A stretch of DNA of 64,000 nucleotides from Paraburkholderia ginsengiterrae (GCF_001645125.1 NZ_LXKA01000349.1:186001-250000), one strand, 5' to 3'. Positions 41,738 to 50,772 are shown, counted from the stretch's first letter. Notes: generated from the letters alone by a model not told the origin. A program made the numbers and translations.

Positions 41738-42661
41738 ATGGGAATCGCTGAACGAAAGAACCGCCAGAAGCAGGCACTGCGCGAACGCATCCTCGATGCC
41801 GCGCGGCGCATCGTCATGCGCGAAGGCTTCGCCGCGCTGTCCATGCGCAAGATCGCCGACGCCATCGAATATTCACCGGCCACGCTGTACCTTCACTTCG
41901 CAAGCCGCGACGAGATCGCGCGGGCGCTGTGCGCGGAAGGCTATGCGCAATTGCTGGAGTCGTTCGTGCCGCTTGTGGCCGTTGCCGATCCGGCCGAGCG
42001 GCTCAAGGCACTTGGGCGCGCTTATGTCGCGTTTGGCGTCGCGCATCCGGAAACCTACCGGCTGATCTTCATGGAGGATGCGAGCTATACCGGTGCGGCG
42101 TTAGCCGGCGCGGCCTCGGTGCCGGGGGACGAGAGCGGCGCAGCGCCCGCGCAAGGGCAGGCCGCGCAGGGCGAAGCAGCAGCTGATAACGCGAACGGCG
42201 CGCCAGCCGGGAATGGCGACGAATCCAGCGCGGCCGCGCTGGACATGATTCTTGCCGCGCTGGAGGCGCTCAAGGCAGTAGGGCGCCTGCCTGCGTCGAC
42301 GGATTCGGCGGTGTGGGCCGAGGCGTTCTGGGCGAACCTGCACGGCATCGTCGCGCTTCATCTCACGTGTCCGGTGTTCCCGGCCGCACCGCTCGACACG
42401 GTGGTCGGCGTTGCGCTCGACGCGTGGCTCGGCACGTCGCCCGCCGCGCAGCCGCAAGATGCCTCCGCCGTGGCGCACAAGAACCGATCGGCCGGTGCGA
42501 GCGCCGGATCGCCGGCCGGGTCCGGCGCCGAGCCGGCGGACCCGCCGTCGAACCGGAAAGCCACGAAAACGGCTGCAAAGCGTCACGCTGAGCCAGTCGC
42601 TGAAACGGTTGCTGACGCTGTGAGCGAGCCGGCTGCCGCGCCCAAGGCCGCGAGCGCGTGA
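41738..42661 (+). CDS. TetR-family repressor with Ala-rich insertion and long C-terminal tail
   Basis: The N-terminal HTH is typical (MREGFAALSMRKIADAIEYSPATLYLHF is spread over residues 28-55). The C-terminal ligand domain includes VGRLPASTDSAVWAEAFWANLHG. Two unusual parts stand out: an Ala/Gly/Gln-rich low-complexity insert of about 45 residues (about 125-170), and a tail of about 75 residues rich in Ala, Pro and Lys. The total of 307 residues is about 100 longer than usual. The start could be ATG 41738 or 41729; neither has a good ribosome binding site. Confidence 0.85.
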   Translation: MGIAERKNRQKQALRERILDAARRIVMREGFAALSMRKIADAIEYSPATLYLHFASRDEIARALCAEGYAQLLESFVPLVAVADPAERLKALGRAYVAFGVAHPETYRLIFMEDASYTGAALAGAASVPGDESGAAPAQGQAAQGEAAADNANGAPAGNGDESSAAALDMILAALEALKAVGRLPASTDSAVWAEAFWANLHGIVALHLTCPVFPAAPLDTVVGVALDAWLGTSPAAQPQDASAVAHKNRSAGASAGSPAGSGAEPADPPSNRKATKTAAKRHAEPVAETVADAVSEPAAAPKAASA

Positions 42662-42707
42662 TAACGTTCAACTCCAACTAACCCGGCGCGGTTGCGCCTA
42701 GCTCCTC

Positions 42708-43838
42708 ATGTCCATCTCCGCCTCGCCCGCCGTCAGCGACGAAGTCGCGACTTACGTAGCCAACCGCATCGGCTTTATCGAACTGGAGCGGCCCAAGGCG
42801 CTCAACGCGCTGTCGACCGGCATGATTCGCGCGATGCATACCGCGCTCGGCCAGTGGCGCGACAATCCCGAAGTGCTCGCCGTCGTCGTGCGCAGCCAGC
42901 ACCCGCGGGCGTTCTGCGCGGGCGGCGACATCCGCTTTCTGTACGAGTCGGCGCAGCGCGGCGAGCTCGGCGCGCGCGACACCTTCTTTACCGAGGAGTA
43001 CCGCCTCAACCACGCGATCTTCACTTATCCGAAGCCCTATATCGCGTTGATGAACGTCGTCGTGATGGGCGGCGGCATGGGTATTTCGCAGGGCGCGCAT
43101 CGCACCGGCGGCCTGCGTGTCGTCACCGGCTCGACCAGGATGGCGATGCCGGAAACGCGCATCGGACTCTTTCCCGATGTCGGCGCGAGTTGGTTTCTGG
43201 CCCGCACGCCAGGCGCGCTCGGCCGCTATCTGGCGGTGACCGGCGAGACGATGGGCGCGGCGGACGCGCTCTATGCGGGTCTCGCCGACGTGTATATCGA
43301 CGACGCGGCATTGCCCGCGCTGGTCGACACTTTGCGCGGCGAGCGGTTCGAACGGGGCGCGGATGTCGTGGCGTGCATCGAGCGCGCGGCGCTTGCGCAT
43401 CAGGTCGTGCCGCAGCCCGAGGCTTCGCCGCTTGCGAATGCGCGGGCTTTGATCGACCGCCATTTCGCGTTGCCCGGCGTCGCGCAGATTCTAGCCTCGC
43501 TCCAAAGCGAAAGCGACGGCGAGGCGGCCGATTGGGCGGAGCAGATTATTGCGGTGTTGCGCGAACGGTCGCCGTTGTCGATGGCGGTGTCGCTGGAAGT
43601 GGTGACGCGTGCCGAAGGAGCGATGGCGGACGTGCTGCGCAGCGACCTCGATCTGACGCGCTCGAGTTTTCTGCTGGGCGACACGATTGAAGGCATTCGT
43701 GCGCGGATCATCGACAAGGACAACGCGCCGCGCTGGCGCTTCGCGCGCATTGAAGACGTGAGCGCCGCCGAGGTCGAGAAGATGTTCGTGAGCCCATGGC
43801 CGGCCAGCGAACACCCGTTGCGCGAACTGCGCGGCTAA
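42708..43838 (+). CDS. Enoyl-CoA hydratase/isomerase family, 3-hydroxyisobutyryl-CoA hydrolase type
   Basis: The 376-residue crotonase-fold protein has IELERPKALNALSTGMI, the oxyanion-hole segment RAFCAGGDIRFLYE, VMGGGMGISQGAHR and MPETRIGLFPDVGASWFLAR. The catalytic Glu and Asp of HIBYL-CoA hydrolase fit the last block (PETRIGLFPDVG), and the C-terminal extension beyond the crotonase core is typical of that subgroup. It would release 3-hydroxyisobutyrate in valine breakdown. No other valine-pathway genes are adjacent. Confidence 0.87.
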   Translation: MSISASPAVSDEVATYVANRIGFIELERPKALNALSTGMIRAMHTALGQWRDNPEVLAVVVRSQHPRAFCAGGDIRFLYESAQRGELGARDTFFTEEYRLNHAIFTYPKPYIALMNVVVMGGGMGISQGAHRTGGLRVVTGSTRMAMPETRIGLFPDVGASWFLARTPGALGRYLAVTGETMGAADALYAGLADVYIDDAALPALVDTLRGERFERGADVVACIERAALAHQVVPQPEASPLANARALIDRHFALPGVAQILASLQSESDGEAADWAEQIIAVLRERSPLSMAVSLEVVTRAEGAMADVLRSDLDLTRSSFLLGDTIEGIRARIIDKDNAPRWRFARIEDVSAAEVEKMFVSPWPASEHPLRELRG

Positions 43839-43858
43839 CTCATACGCGGCTAACTCAT
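43831..43858. repeat. 13-bp direct repeat at a convergent gene junction
   Basis: GCGGCTAACTCAT occurs twice, at 43831-43843 and 43846-43858. The first copy contains the stop codon of the hydrolase gene; the second reaches the stop codon of the convergent membrane-protein gene. It is a short tandem duplication. Confidence 0.75.
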
Positions 43859-44280
43859 TCCTCGTCTTCGCTCGCCATGAAGGCGCGCATGAACACCAGT
43901 GCGCCCCAGCCCCACATGGCGTTCGCCGCGAAGCCCTGAGCGAGGCGCGGCAGCATGTTGCCGCTCGGCCAGATGCCGCGCAGCGGATCGACCACGAACA
44001 CGCCCGCCGCCGTCAATGCAATGCCGCCGAACACGAAGGCCGGCACCCAAGGCGCTTGCCGATGCGGCGCCACCCGCAACAGCCACGCCATCAGCACCGC
44101 CCAGAATGCACTCCAGATTGCGTTCGCGATGAACTCGGGCAAGCCGAACGGTAAAAACGGTGCGGTCGAAAAACCCATGAGATCGATCAGGCCGGCTGCA
44201 TGCAGCAGCGCAAGCGTCGATTCATGAAAAAACAGGGAAGCCAGAAAACCGGCGACGAACGGCAGGATGAGTTTTTGCAT
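43855..44280 (-). CDS. Integral membrane protein, unknown function
   Basis: The 141-residue protein has about four membrane helices (about 5-25, 48-68, 78-97 and 113-132), with an acidic C-terminus (SEDEE). It begins MQKLILPFVAGFLASLFFHE, a pattern I associate only with uncharacterised proteobacterial membrane proteins. No catalytic motif is visible. Its gene is convergent with the hydrolase gene, and about 380 bases separate it from the divergent ssu operon. Confidence 0.75.
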   Translation of the reverse strand: MQKLILPFVAGFLASLFFHESTLALLHAAGLIDLMGFSTAPFLPFGLPEFIANAIWSAFWAVLMAWLLRVAPHRQAPWVPAFVFGGIALTAAGVFVVDPLRGIWPSGNMLPRLAQGFAANAMWGWGALVFMRAFMASEDEE

Positions 44281-44659
44281 GCAGTGAACCGCCAGGGTAC
44301 AGCCGGCGTGCTTCGCGTGGCCGGTACCGGATGATTGGAAACGTGCGCCATTATATATAGGGGCTCCCGCTTTCTAGCGTGCACAAAGCGCAACATCCGT
44401 ATGCTTTAACGTCAGGCTAATCACGAAAGTGGAAAACCTAAGCTAAAAAAAATCGTTCAAAAGCCGCTGCCCGATCCATAGACTGCTTCTCCATGCAGAC
44501 GGTATTCGCCGCCGTCGCCGCTATCCGCACTGTTTTTTCCGTCCCTTTCGCGCTGCATTGTCCGGCTGCGTGCCGGATGGATGCGCGCGGCCGGCGTGTA
44601 CGCGGGCACGTCTCGCACGGCCGTCATTCAATCCCGTTTCGAACATGCAGGAGCAGTAT
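44281..44659. promoter_or_regulatory. Divergent region upstream of ssuD
   Basis: About 380 bases between the membrane-protein gene and ssuD. An AT-rich segment (44390-44455) with a poly-A run is the likely promoter zone. Sulfonate genes are normally under CysB- or SsuR-type LysR control, but I could not identify a site with confidence. AGGAGCAG at 44649-44656 is the ssuD ribosome binding site. Confidence 0.4.
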
Positions 44660-45820
44660 ATGAATGTGTTCTGGTTCATTCCGACTCACGGCGACAGCCG
44701 CTATCTCGGTACGTCCCAAGGCGCACGCGCAGCCGATTACGACTACTTCCAGCAGATCGCCGTGGCCGCCGATACGCTCGGCTACGAGGGCGTGCTGCTG
44801 CCGACGGGCCGCTCGTGCGAGGACGCATGGGTCGTCGCGTCGAGCCTGATCGCCGCGACCCGGCGTCTGAAGTTTCTGGTGGCGATTCGCCCGGGCATCT
44901 CGTCGCCGGGTCTGGCCGCGCGCATGGCGGCGACGTTCGACCGTCTGTCGAACGGACGTCTGCTGATTAATGTCGTGACGGGCGGCGACGCGGCGGAGCT
45001 GGAAGGCGACGGCGTCTTCGTCGATCACGACACCCGTTATGAAATCACCGACGATTTCCTGCACATCTGGCGCAAGCTGCTCACTGCGTCGCACACCAAC
45101 GACGCGATCGAATTCAATGGCAAGCATCTGAGCTCGAAGGGCGGCAAGGCGCTATATCCGCCCGTGCAGAACCCGCATCCGCCGCTGTGGTTCGGCGGCT
45201 CGTCGCCGGCCGCGCACGAGATGGCGGGCGAACATATCGACACCTATCTGACGTGGGGCGAGCCGCCCGCCGCGGTGGCGAAGAAGATCGCCGACATTCG
45301 CGCGCGTGCCGCCGCGCATGGCCGCGAAATCAAATTCGGCATTCGTCTGCACGTGATCGTGCGCGAGACGGAAGAAGAAGCGTGGGCCGCCGCCGACAAG
45401 CTGATCAGCAAGCTCGACGACGAAACCATCGCACGCGCGCAGGCCTCGTTCTCGAAGATGGACTCCGAAGGGCAGCGCCGCATGGCCGCGCTGCACGGTG
45501 GCAAGCGCGGCGGCCGTGCCGAGCTCGAGGTCTATCCGAATCTGTGGGCAGGCGTGGGGCTCGTGCGCGGCGGCGCGGGCACGGCGCTGGTCGGCAATCC
45601 GGAGCAAGTGGCCGCGCTCATGAAGGAGTATGCCGCGCTCGGCATCGACACCTTCATTCTGTCGGGCTATCCGCATCTGGAAGAGTCGTATCGCTTCGCC
45701 GAACTCGTGTTTCCGCTGCTGCCGGACCGTCAGAACAAGACCTCGAACGGACCGCTGTCGGGGCCGTTCGGCGAGATCGTCGGCAACAGCTATTTACCGA
45801 AAGCGGCCAGCGCGAGCTGA
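44660..45820 (+). CDS. ssuD: FMNH2-dependent alkanesulfonate monooxygenase
   Basis: It splits alkanesulfonates into aldehyde and sulfite, allowing sulfur scavenging. The 386 residues begin [20 protein letters not shown] and keep the family blocks [53 protein letters not shown] and [19 protein letters not shown] of the luciferase-like fold. The start at 44660 follows AGGAG; an upstream extension to 44558 is not conserved. The partner flavin reductase gene (ssuE) is not in the window. It is followed by ssuC after 56 bases. Confidence 0.95.
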   Translation: MNVFWFIPTHGDSRYLGTSQGARAADYDYFQQIAVAADTLGYEGVLLPTGRSCEDAWVVASSLIAATRRLKFLVAIRPGISSPGLAARMAATFDRLSNGRLLINVVTGGDAAELEGDGVFVDHDTRYEITDDFLHIWRKLLTASHTNDAIEFNGKHLSSKGGKALYPPVQNPHPPLWFGGSSPAAHEMAGEHIDTYLTWGEPPAAVAKKIADIRARAAAHGREIKFGIRLHVIVRETEEEAWAAADKLISKLDDETIARAQASFSKMDSEGQRRMAALHGGKRGGRAELEVYPNLWAGVGLVRGGAGTALVGNPEQVAALMKEYAALGIDTFILSGYPHLEESYRFAELVFPLLPDRQNKTSNGPLSGPFGEIVGNSYLPKAASAS

Positions 45821-45876
45821 ACGTGCGTGCTGTCAGCCGCACGCGCGTCCATCGACAAGCAATGAGGAAAGCAAGC

Positions 45877-46719
45877 ATGGCTCAATCCACTGTGAGTGCG
45901 CAACGGCACAGGAGCGCCGATATGAGCGCGTTGTCGGCTGCGCTGCGTCGCATCGGCGTGCAACTCGCGCCCTGGCTCGCGCCGCTCGCGATCCTGCTGG
46001 CGTGGGAATTTGCCGCGCGCAGCGGGGTGTTGTCGACGCGCGTGCTGCCCGAGCCGCTCGCGGTCGTGAAGGCCGCGTGGTCGCTGATCCAGTCCGGCGA
46101 AATGTGGGCGGACGTGAAGGTCAGTACGTGGCGGGCGGTGTCGGGTTTTGCGATCGGCGGCGGCATCGGCCTCGGGCTCGGACTCGCGACGGGGTTGTTC
46201 AAGCCCGTTGAGATCGCGCTCGATTCGACTGTGCAGATGATCCGCAACATTCCGGCGCTGGCGATGATCCCGCTCGTGATCCTGTGGTTCGGCATCGAGG
46301 AACAGGCGAAGGTGTTTCTCGTCGCGCTGGGCGTGTTTTTCCCGATCTACGTGAACACCTTCCACGGCATCCGTTCGGTCGATGCCAACCTGATCGAGAT
46401 GGCGCGCAGCTACGGCGTGAAGGGATTTGCGCTGTACCGGCATGTGATTTTGCCGGGGGCGTTGCCGTCGATTCTGGTTGGCGTGCGCTTCGCGTTCGGC
46501 TTGATGTGGGTCACGCTGATCGTTGCGGAGACGATTTCCGCGCAATCGGGCATCGGCTATATGACGATGAACGCCCGCGAATTCCTGCAAACCGATGTCG
46601 TGGTGGTCGGCATTCTGCTGTACGCGGCGCTCGGCAAGCTCGCCGACGTGCTGGCGAGGGCCCTCGAGCGTGTCTCGCTGCGCTGGCACCCGGCCTATCA
46701 ACGAGGAGGGAAAGCATGA
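45877..46719 (+). CDS. ssuC: Sulfonate ABC transporter permease
   Basis: This inner-membrane permease has 280 residues and about six membrane segments. It resembles the taurine/sulfonate/nitrate type: the EAA loop reads [23 protein letters not shown] (about 178-200), and the protein has [19 protein letters not shown] and [23 protein letters not shown] precedes ATG 45877. Its TGA overlaps the ssuB ATG, so the two are translationally coupled. The periplasmic binding protein gene (ssuA) is absent from this operon. Confidence 0.93.
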   Translation: MAQSTVSAQRHRSADMSALSAALRRIGVQLAPWLAPLAILLAWEFAARSGVLSTRVLPEPLAVVKAAWSLIQSGEMWADVKVSTWRAVSGFAIGGGIGLGLGLATGLFKPVEIALDSTVQMIRNIPALAMIPLVILWFGIEEQAKVFLVALGVFFPIYVNTFHGIRSVDANLIEMARSYGVKGFALYRHVILPGALPSILVGVRFAFGLMWVTLIVAETISAQSGIGYMTMNAREFLQTDVVVVGILLYAALGKLADVLARALERVSLRWHPAYQRGGKA

Positions 46720-47750
46720 GCGCAACGGTATTGTCGACGTCGTTTGGCGGTATCGCGGGCAGCGATCTTGAGGCCGAACTGACGCAGGCTCATGGCGTCG
46801 ATCATGACGTGCGCGAAACGGCGGGCTTCGAACAGGGTGAGGCATCGCGAGCTCAGGTGCGAGTCGATGCGCAAGCTGATTCACGCGCTGATGCACGCGT
46901 TGCAGCAGGATTCCCTGCGGGCGCTCTCGCGCGCAACGACGCGCGCCGTGCCGCGGACTATTCGGTGCAATTGCGCGGCGTGAGCAAGCAGTACGGCGAA
47001 CGCAAGGTGTTGTCCGGGTTCGATCTGTCGATCGAGCGGGGCAGTTTCGTGGCGATCGTCGGGCGCAGCGGCTGCGGGAAATCGACCTTGCTGCGGCTCG
47101 TTGCCGGCTTGGAAAAGACCACTTCGGGCGTGCTCGAAAAGCGTGCCGAAAACGGCGAGCCTCTCGAAACCCGCATCATGTTTCAGGACGCGCGTCTGCT
47201 GCCGTGGAAGAGCGTGCTGCAGAACGTGATGCTCGGCCTCGGCCGCGGTGCCCGTGAAGACGCCCGCGCGGTGCTCGCCGAAGTCGGCCTGCTCGAACGC
47301 GCCAACGATTGGCCCGCGCAGCTGTCCGGCGGCCAGCGTCAGCGTGTGGCGCTGGCGCGGGCGCTGGTGCATCGGCCGCAATTGCTGCTGCTCGATGAAC
47401 CGCTCGGCGCGCTCGACGCGTTGACGCGGATCGAAATGCACGCGCTGATAGAACGCCTGTGGCGCGAGCATCAATTCACCGCGCTGCTGGTCACGCACGA
47501 CGTGCACGAAGCCGTGGCGCTCGGCGACCGGATTCTGCTGATCGAGGATGGCCGCATCGCGCTCGATCAGCCGGTGCCGCTGACGCGTCCGCGCGCGCGT
47601 GCGTCGGCGGGGTTTGCCGCGCTCGAAGACCATGTGTTGCAACGCGTGCTGAAGACCGCGCCGAATGACGACGCGCTGTCTCATCGCCCGTACGACGCAC
47701 GTGACAAGGGCCACCTGACGCGGCCGACCGACGTCCGCTGGGCCGTTTGA
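46716..47750 (+). CDS. ssuB: Sulfonate ABC transporter ATP-binding protein with N-terminal extension
   Basis: The ABC ATPase part starts near residue 82 ([18 protein letters not shown]), with Walker [13 protein letters not shown]-loop FQDARLLPW, signature [15 protein letters not shown], Walker [13 protein letters not shown] and switch His in THDVHEA. The first 80 residues are a low-complexity Ala/Asp/Arg-rich extension, also seen in other Burkholderia SsuB proteins, and unlikely to be needed for ATP hydrolysis. The total of 344 residues is about 90 longer than E. coli SsuB. The ATG overlaps the ssuC stop codon and follows GAGGAGGG. Confidence 0.93.
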   Translation: MSATVLSTSFGGIAGSDLEAELTQAHGVDHDVRETAGFEQGEASRAQVRVDAQADSRADARVAAGFPAGALARNDARRAADYSVQLRGVSKQYGERKVLSGFDLSIERGSFVAIVGRSGCGKSTLLRLVAGLEKTTSGVLEKRAENGEPLETRIMFQDARLLPWKSVLQNVMLGLGRGAREDARAVLAEVGLLERANDWPAQLSGGQRQRVALARALVHRPQLLLLDEPLGALDALTRIEMHALIERLWREHQFTALLVTHDVHEAVALGDRILLIEDGRIALDQPVPLTRPRARASAGFAALEDHVLQRVLKTAPNDDALSHRPYDARDKGHLTRPTDVRWAV

Positions 47751-47803
47751 TTTTGACCTCGCTGGATTAACCGCTTTTAAACGCTTCTCTGGAGTTATTC
47801 GAT

Positions 47804-48019
47804 ATGAGCATTTCCGCAATCAACGTACGCAATCAGTTCAAAGGCAAGGTCAAGGAAATCATCCGCGGTTCGGTGGTGTCCGAAGTCGACGTCGATACGC
47901 CGTTCGGCGTCGTGACCTCGGTGATCACCACGCGCTCCGTCGACGAACTCGACCTGAAGGTCGGCTCGGAGGTGGTCGCGCTGGTGAAATCGACGGAGGT
48001 GTCGATCGCGCGCCTGTGA
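47804..48019 (+). CDS. Molbindin-like (Mop/TOBE domain) protein
   Basis: The 71-residue single-domain protein (starts MSISAINVRNQFKGKVKEII) has the Mop pattern NQFKGKVxxI, then VVSEVDVDT, VTSVITTRSVDELDLKVG and VALVKSTEVSIA. Mop proteins form hexamers that bind molybdate or other oxyanions. It sits 53 bases after ssuB and is probably co-transcribed, so it may buffer an oxyanion linked to sulfonate use, or act as a detached TOBE regulatory domain for the ABC transporter. GGAG precedes the ATG. Confidence 0.88.
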   Translation: MSISAINVRNQFKGKVKEIIRGSVVSEVDVDTPFGVVTSVITTRSVDELDLKVGSEVVALVKSTEVSIARL

Positions 48020-48101
48020 GGTGCGCCGCCTGCTTCGACACTCCCCAGCATACGTCCGCGAAACTTGCTAGGATAAATCAGGCATCCAGACGGAGACGGC
48101 C

Positions 48102-48299
48102 ATGTCGAAGTCATTGAGTCCCGAGGCGGTTGAGGCCCTGCGACGTCTGAACGACGTCGGTGTCGGACAGCAGGCGCCGCAACTGGCGCAGTCCGTGACC
48201 GCCGAATTGCTGGCGGGCGGGTTGATAGCCGAGGCAAGCGGCGGCGACGTCGAGATCACCTGCAACGGGCGGCAGTATCTGTCGGGCGATTGCGATTGA
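48102..48299 (+). CDS. Small unknown protein
   Basis: The 65-residue acidic protein (MSKSLSPEAVEALRRLNDVG start) has helices followed by a C-terminal strand pair (EITCNGRQYLSG). A good GGAGACGGCC site precedes the ATG, and a TAGGATAAAT segment about 30 bases upstream may be its -10 region. No family recognised. The C-terminal 'ITxxGxxYL' pattern recalls the end of winged-helix-like small proteins, but this is weak. Confidence 0.65.
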   Translation: MSKSLSPEAVEALRRLNDVGVGQQAPQLAQSVTAELLAGGLIAEASGGDVEITCNGRQYLSGDCD

Positions 48300-48426
48300 T
48301 CGTCAGGGCAGGGGCCGCCGGGCTGCACCATTGCGCGAGCCCTGTAGCTCGCGCCTGGCTCGCATTTCCTCCGGCGGCAGCGCGTTATTCGCGAGCCATC
48401 AAACACGCTCGCCGGATACGTTTGGC

Positions 48427-48474
48427 CGTCAACATGACCGTCAACATGACCGGCGACATGGCCGGCGACACGAC
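48427..48474. repeat. Degenerate 12-bp tandem repeat, four copies
   Basis: Two identical units (CGTCAACATGAC) and two diverged units (CGGCGACATGGC, CGGCGACACGAC) follow each other directly upstream of the next small gene. Each unit carries an in-frame ATG or ACG, offering several alternative starts for that gene. Confidence 0.7.
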
Positions 48475-48484
48475 GGAGGCGGAC

Positions 48485-48730
48485 ATGGAACCGACAGGCC
48501 TCGACATGGGGGACTACCGGGAGCGCTATCAGGACTACGACATCGAGGTCGCGGTCGAACAGGTGCTCACGGGCGTCAAGGCGCATTTCCGCGTGCTGCG
48601 CGGCGACGCGGTGGTGGTGGACTGGCGGCTCGTGCATATCGACAGCTTGTGGTCCACCGAGCATGCCGCGGCTGAAGCTGGCTTCCAGGCGGCGCGTGAA
48701 GTGATCGACGCGAGCGAGCCGCCGGGTTGA
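48485..48730 (+). CDS. Small unknown protein
   Basis: The 81-residue protein begins MEPTGLDMGDYRERYQDYDI and continues with VAVEQVLTGVKAHFRVLRGD and WRLVHIDSLWSTEHAAAEAG. The ATG at 48485 has GGAGGCGG upstream, so it is preferred over the ATGs inside the 12-bp repeat (for example 48452) and over the open frame reaching back to 48290. Composition looks genuine, with mixed alpha/beta potential. No family recognised; similar small proteins seem widespread in Burkholderia. Confidence 0.65.
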   Translation: MEPTGLDMGDYRERYQDYDIEVAVEQVLTGVKAHFRVLRGDAVVVDWRLVHIDSLWSTEHAAAEAGFQAAREVIDASEPPG

Positions 48731-48763
48731 TCGCATTGGTGTCGCATTGGCGTCGCATTGGCA
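48731..48763. repeat. Tandem 11-bp repeat, three copies
   Basis: TCGCATTGG followed by TG, CG or CA repeats three times at an 11-bp period, starting at the end of the small gene. It is probably a slippage product with no hairpin potential. Confidence 0.7.
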
Positions 48764-48868
48764 TGGAAGACGCCGCGTAAACGCAACCGGGCGCCGGCAT
48801 CGAGACTGCATGCGCGGCGCCCGGATTACCCGCTGTCCCTGACGGACAGCAGGCTCAACGGCGAGTGA

Positions 48869-49135
48869 TTACTGGCCGAAGAAAACCGATTGCGGGCCCG
48901 AAACAGTTTCACGCTTGCCCGATTGGGACGCCGTGTTCTTCACGCCACCGTAGTTGTTCGAGTCAGCATTGGCGCGCTCAGCTGCGACGGTTTGTGCGCT
49001 CTGGCCTTGTTGCGAAGCCGGTGCGCCGGTCGCCGGACGGTAGAACGGTGCCGGGCCGTAGCCGCTTGCGAAGGCGGGGGCGGCGATCGAGGCAGAAACT
49101 GCAACCAGCAAGGCGGCGATGAGCTTGGTCTTCAT
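48869..49135 (-). CDS. DUF4148-type small secreted protein
   Basis: The 88-residue precursor has a clear signal peptide (MKTKLIAALLVAVSASIAAP, then AFA-SGYG as the probable cleavage site). The mature part is about 60 residues, polar and Gln/Ala/Ser-rich, with a C-terminal GPQSVFFGQ. Proteins of this sort occur in many copies in Burkholderia, where they are periplasmic and of unknown role. GGAG precedes ATG 49135; an in-frame start at 49165 adds only ten basic residues. Confidence 0.8.
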   Translation of the reverse strand: MKTKLIAALLVAVSASIAAPAFASGYGPAPFYRPATGAPASQQGQSAQTVAAERANADSNNYGGVKNTASQSGKRETVSGPQSVFFGQ

Positions 49136-49559
49136 GGTGTGACTCCGATAACGTTTCGACTGCATTTCAGGAAAGCGTCGCAGGGGCCGGTGAGGTGTGT
49201 CTGCAACGTCGACGGAATGCAGTGTATACCCCTACTATCGAAAATTTGTACTGATAATCTGAAATTACTGTTCCTGATCCTGAAATAATCGGGCAGAGGC
49301 AGGCGGGGCAAGCGTCAGCGGTGGTCCGACCCCGTCGGTCAAGGGTTTTTTGTGCCATGAAACCCCGTCCGGAGCGTGGGTTTGCGGTATGGGCGGGTTC
49401 AATGCCGATAGAGAAGCCGATGGAAATGCGGTGCGGTCCCATTGGTCTCGAAACGGCGATGGGTCTCGGGACGGATTCGGGATTGTGCCCGTGGTCAGAG
49501 GAGCCGCGTCTCACGTTGCGGTAAAATCGGCGTTTCGAATCACGCCGCCTGGCCGCACC
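49136..49559. other. Intergenic region upstream of dusA
   Basis: About 420 bases between divergent genes. The AT-rich part around 49220-49290 is the probable promoter zone. No small gene or RNA was recognised. dusA itself has no evident ribosome binding site, so a longer frame starting at 49350 exists but lacks conserved residues. Confidence 0.35.
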
Positions 49560-50561
49560 ATGTCTTCACCTCACACTCCCAGTCCGCGCCGCGTATCGGT
49601 CGCGCCGATGATGGACTGGACCGATCGTCATTGCCGTTCGCTGCATCGGATGATTTCTCGCCATACGTGGCTTTACACGGAAATGGTGACGACCGGCGCG
49701 TTGCTGCATGGCGACGTGCCGCGCCATCTGGCGTTTACGCCCGACGAAGCGCCGGTCGCGCTGCAGCTCGGCGGCAGCGAACCCGATGATCTCGCCCGTT
49801 CGGCCAAGCTGGGCGAGCAGTGGGGTTACGACGAAATCAATCTGAACTGCGGCTGCCCGTCCGAGCGCGTGCAACGCGGCGCGTTCGGCGCGTGCCTGAT
49901 GAACGAGCCGCAACTGGTCGCAGACTGCGTGAAGGCGATGCGCGATGTCGTGTCGGTGCCGGTCACGGTCAAGCACCGGATTGGCGTCGATGCGGTCGAG
50001 GAATACGGTTTCGTGCGCGATTTCGTCGGCACGATTGCGGACGCCGGCTGCAACGTGTTTATCGTGCACGCGCGCAACGCGATTCTCAAAGGCCTGAGCC
50101 CGAAGGAGAACCGTGAGATTCCGCCGCTCAAGTACGACTACGCGTACCAGCTGAAGCGTGACTTTCCGCAGCTGGAGATCATCATCAACGGCGGCATCAA
50201 GACGCTTGATGAAGTGGAGACGCATCTCCAGCATGTCGACGGTGTCATGCTCGGGCGCGAGGCCTATCACAACCCCTATGTGCTGGCCGATGTCGACGCG
50301 CGTTTCTATGGTTCGACGCAAACGCCGCTCACACGCGACCAGGTCGAGGCGCAGCTGATCGAATATTGCGCCGCTGAAATGGCGCGCGGCACCTATCTCG
50401 GCGCGATTACTCGTCACGCACTCGGTCTTTATCGCGGTGAGGCGGGCGCCCGTGGATGGCGTCGCGTTCTGTCCGACAGCAAGCGTCTGGCCGCGCGCGA
50501 TCTGACCATTTTCGATGAAGCGAGACAGCATCTGCGCGAGCCCGTCGAAATTTTTGAATAA
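49560..50561 (+). CDS. dusA: tRNA-dihydrouridine(20/20a) synthase
   Basis: It reduces U20 and U20a in the tRNA D-loop, using FMN and NADPH. The 333 residues form an FMN-binding TIM barrel with RVSVAPMMDWTDRHCR (phosphate-contact start), LQLGGSEPDDLA, INLNCGCPSERVQ (catalytic Cys in NCGCPS), TVKHRIGVD and INGGIKTLDEVETHLQHVDG, then a C-terminal helical domain. The family opening is kept from the ATG at 49560. tRNA-His follows about 90 bases downstream on the same strand. Confidence 0.95.
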   Translation: MSSPHTPSPRRVSVAPMMDWTDRHCRSLHRMISRHTWLYTEMVTTGALLHGDVPRHLAFTPDEAPVALQLGGSEPDDLARSAKLGEQWGYDEINLNCGCPSERVQRGAFGACLMNEPQLVADCVKAMRDVVSVPVTVKHRIGVDAVEEYGFVRDFVGTIADAGCNVFIVHARNAILKGLSPKENREIPPLKYDYAYQLKRDFPQLEIIINGGIKTLDEVETHLQHVDGVMLGREAYHNPYVLADVDARFYGSTQTPLTRDQVEAQLIEYCAAEMARGTYLGAITRHALGLYRGEAGARGWRRVLSDSKRLAARDLTIFDEARQHLREPVEIFE

Positions 50562-50649
50562 AGGACTAGGCAAGCGCGGTTCTAGTTCGTATAATCTCGT
50601 TTCTTCGTTGGTGAGCCAGTTTTTAGCGGCAAATCAAGCAGATATCAGT

Positions 50650-50726
50650 GGTGGCTGTAGCTCAGTTGGTAGAGTCCAGGATTGTGATTCCTGTCGTCGT
50701 GGGTTCGAGTCCCATCAGCCACCCCA
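50650..50726 (+). tRNA. tRNA-His (anticodon GTG)
   Basis: GGTGGCTGTAGCTCAG begins with the genomically encoded G-1 opposite the discriminator C, the His-tRNA identity pair. The anticodon loop is TTGTGAT, the T-arm holds GTTCGAGTC, and CCA is encoded. A TATAAT at 50590-50595 may be its -10 box, about 55 bases upstream. Confidence 0.95.
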
Positions 50727-50772
50727 AAGAATTACGCAGTATCGAGCACGCAGTTTCAAGCAGTTAAGCGCC

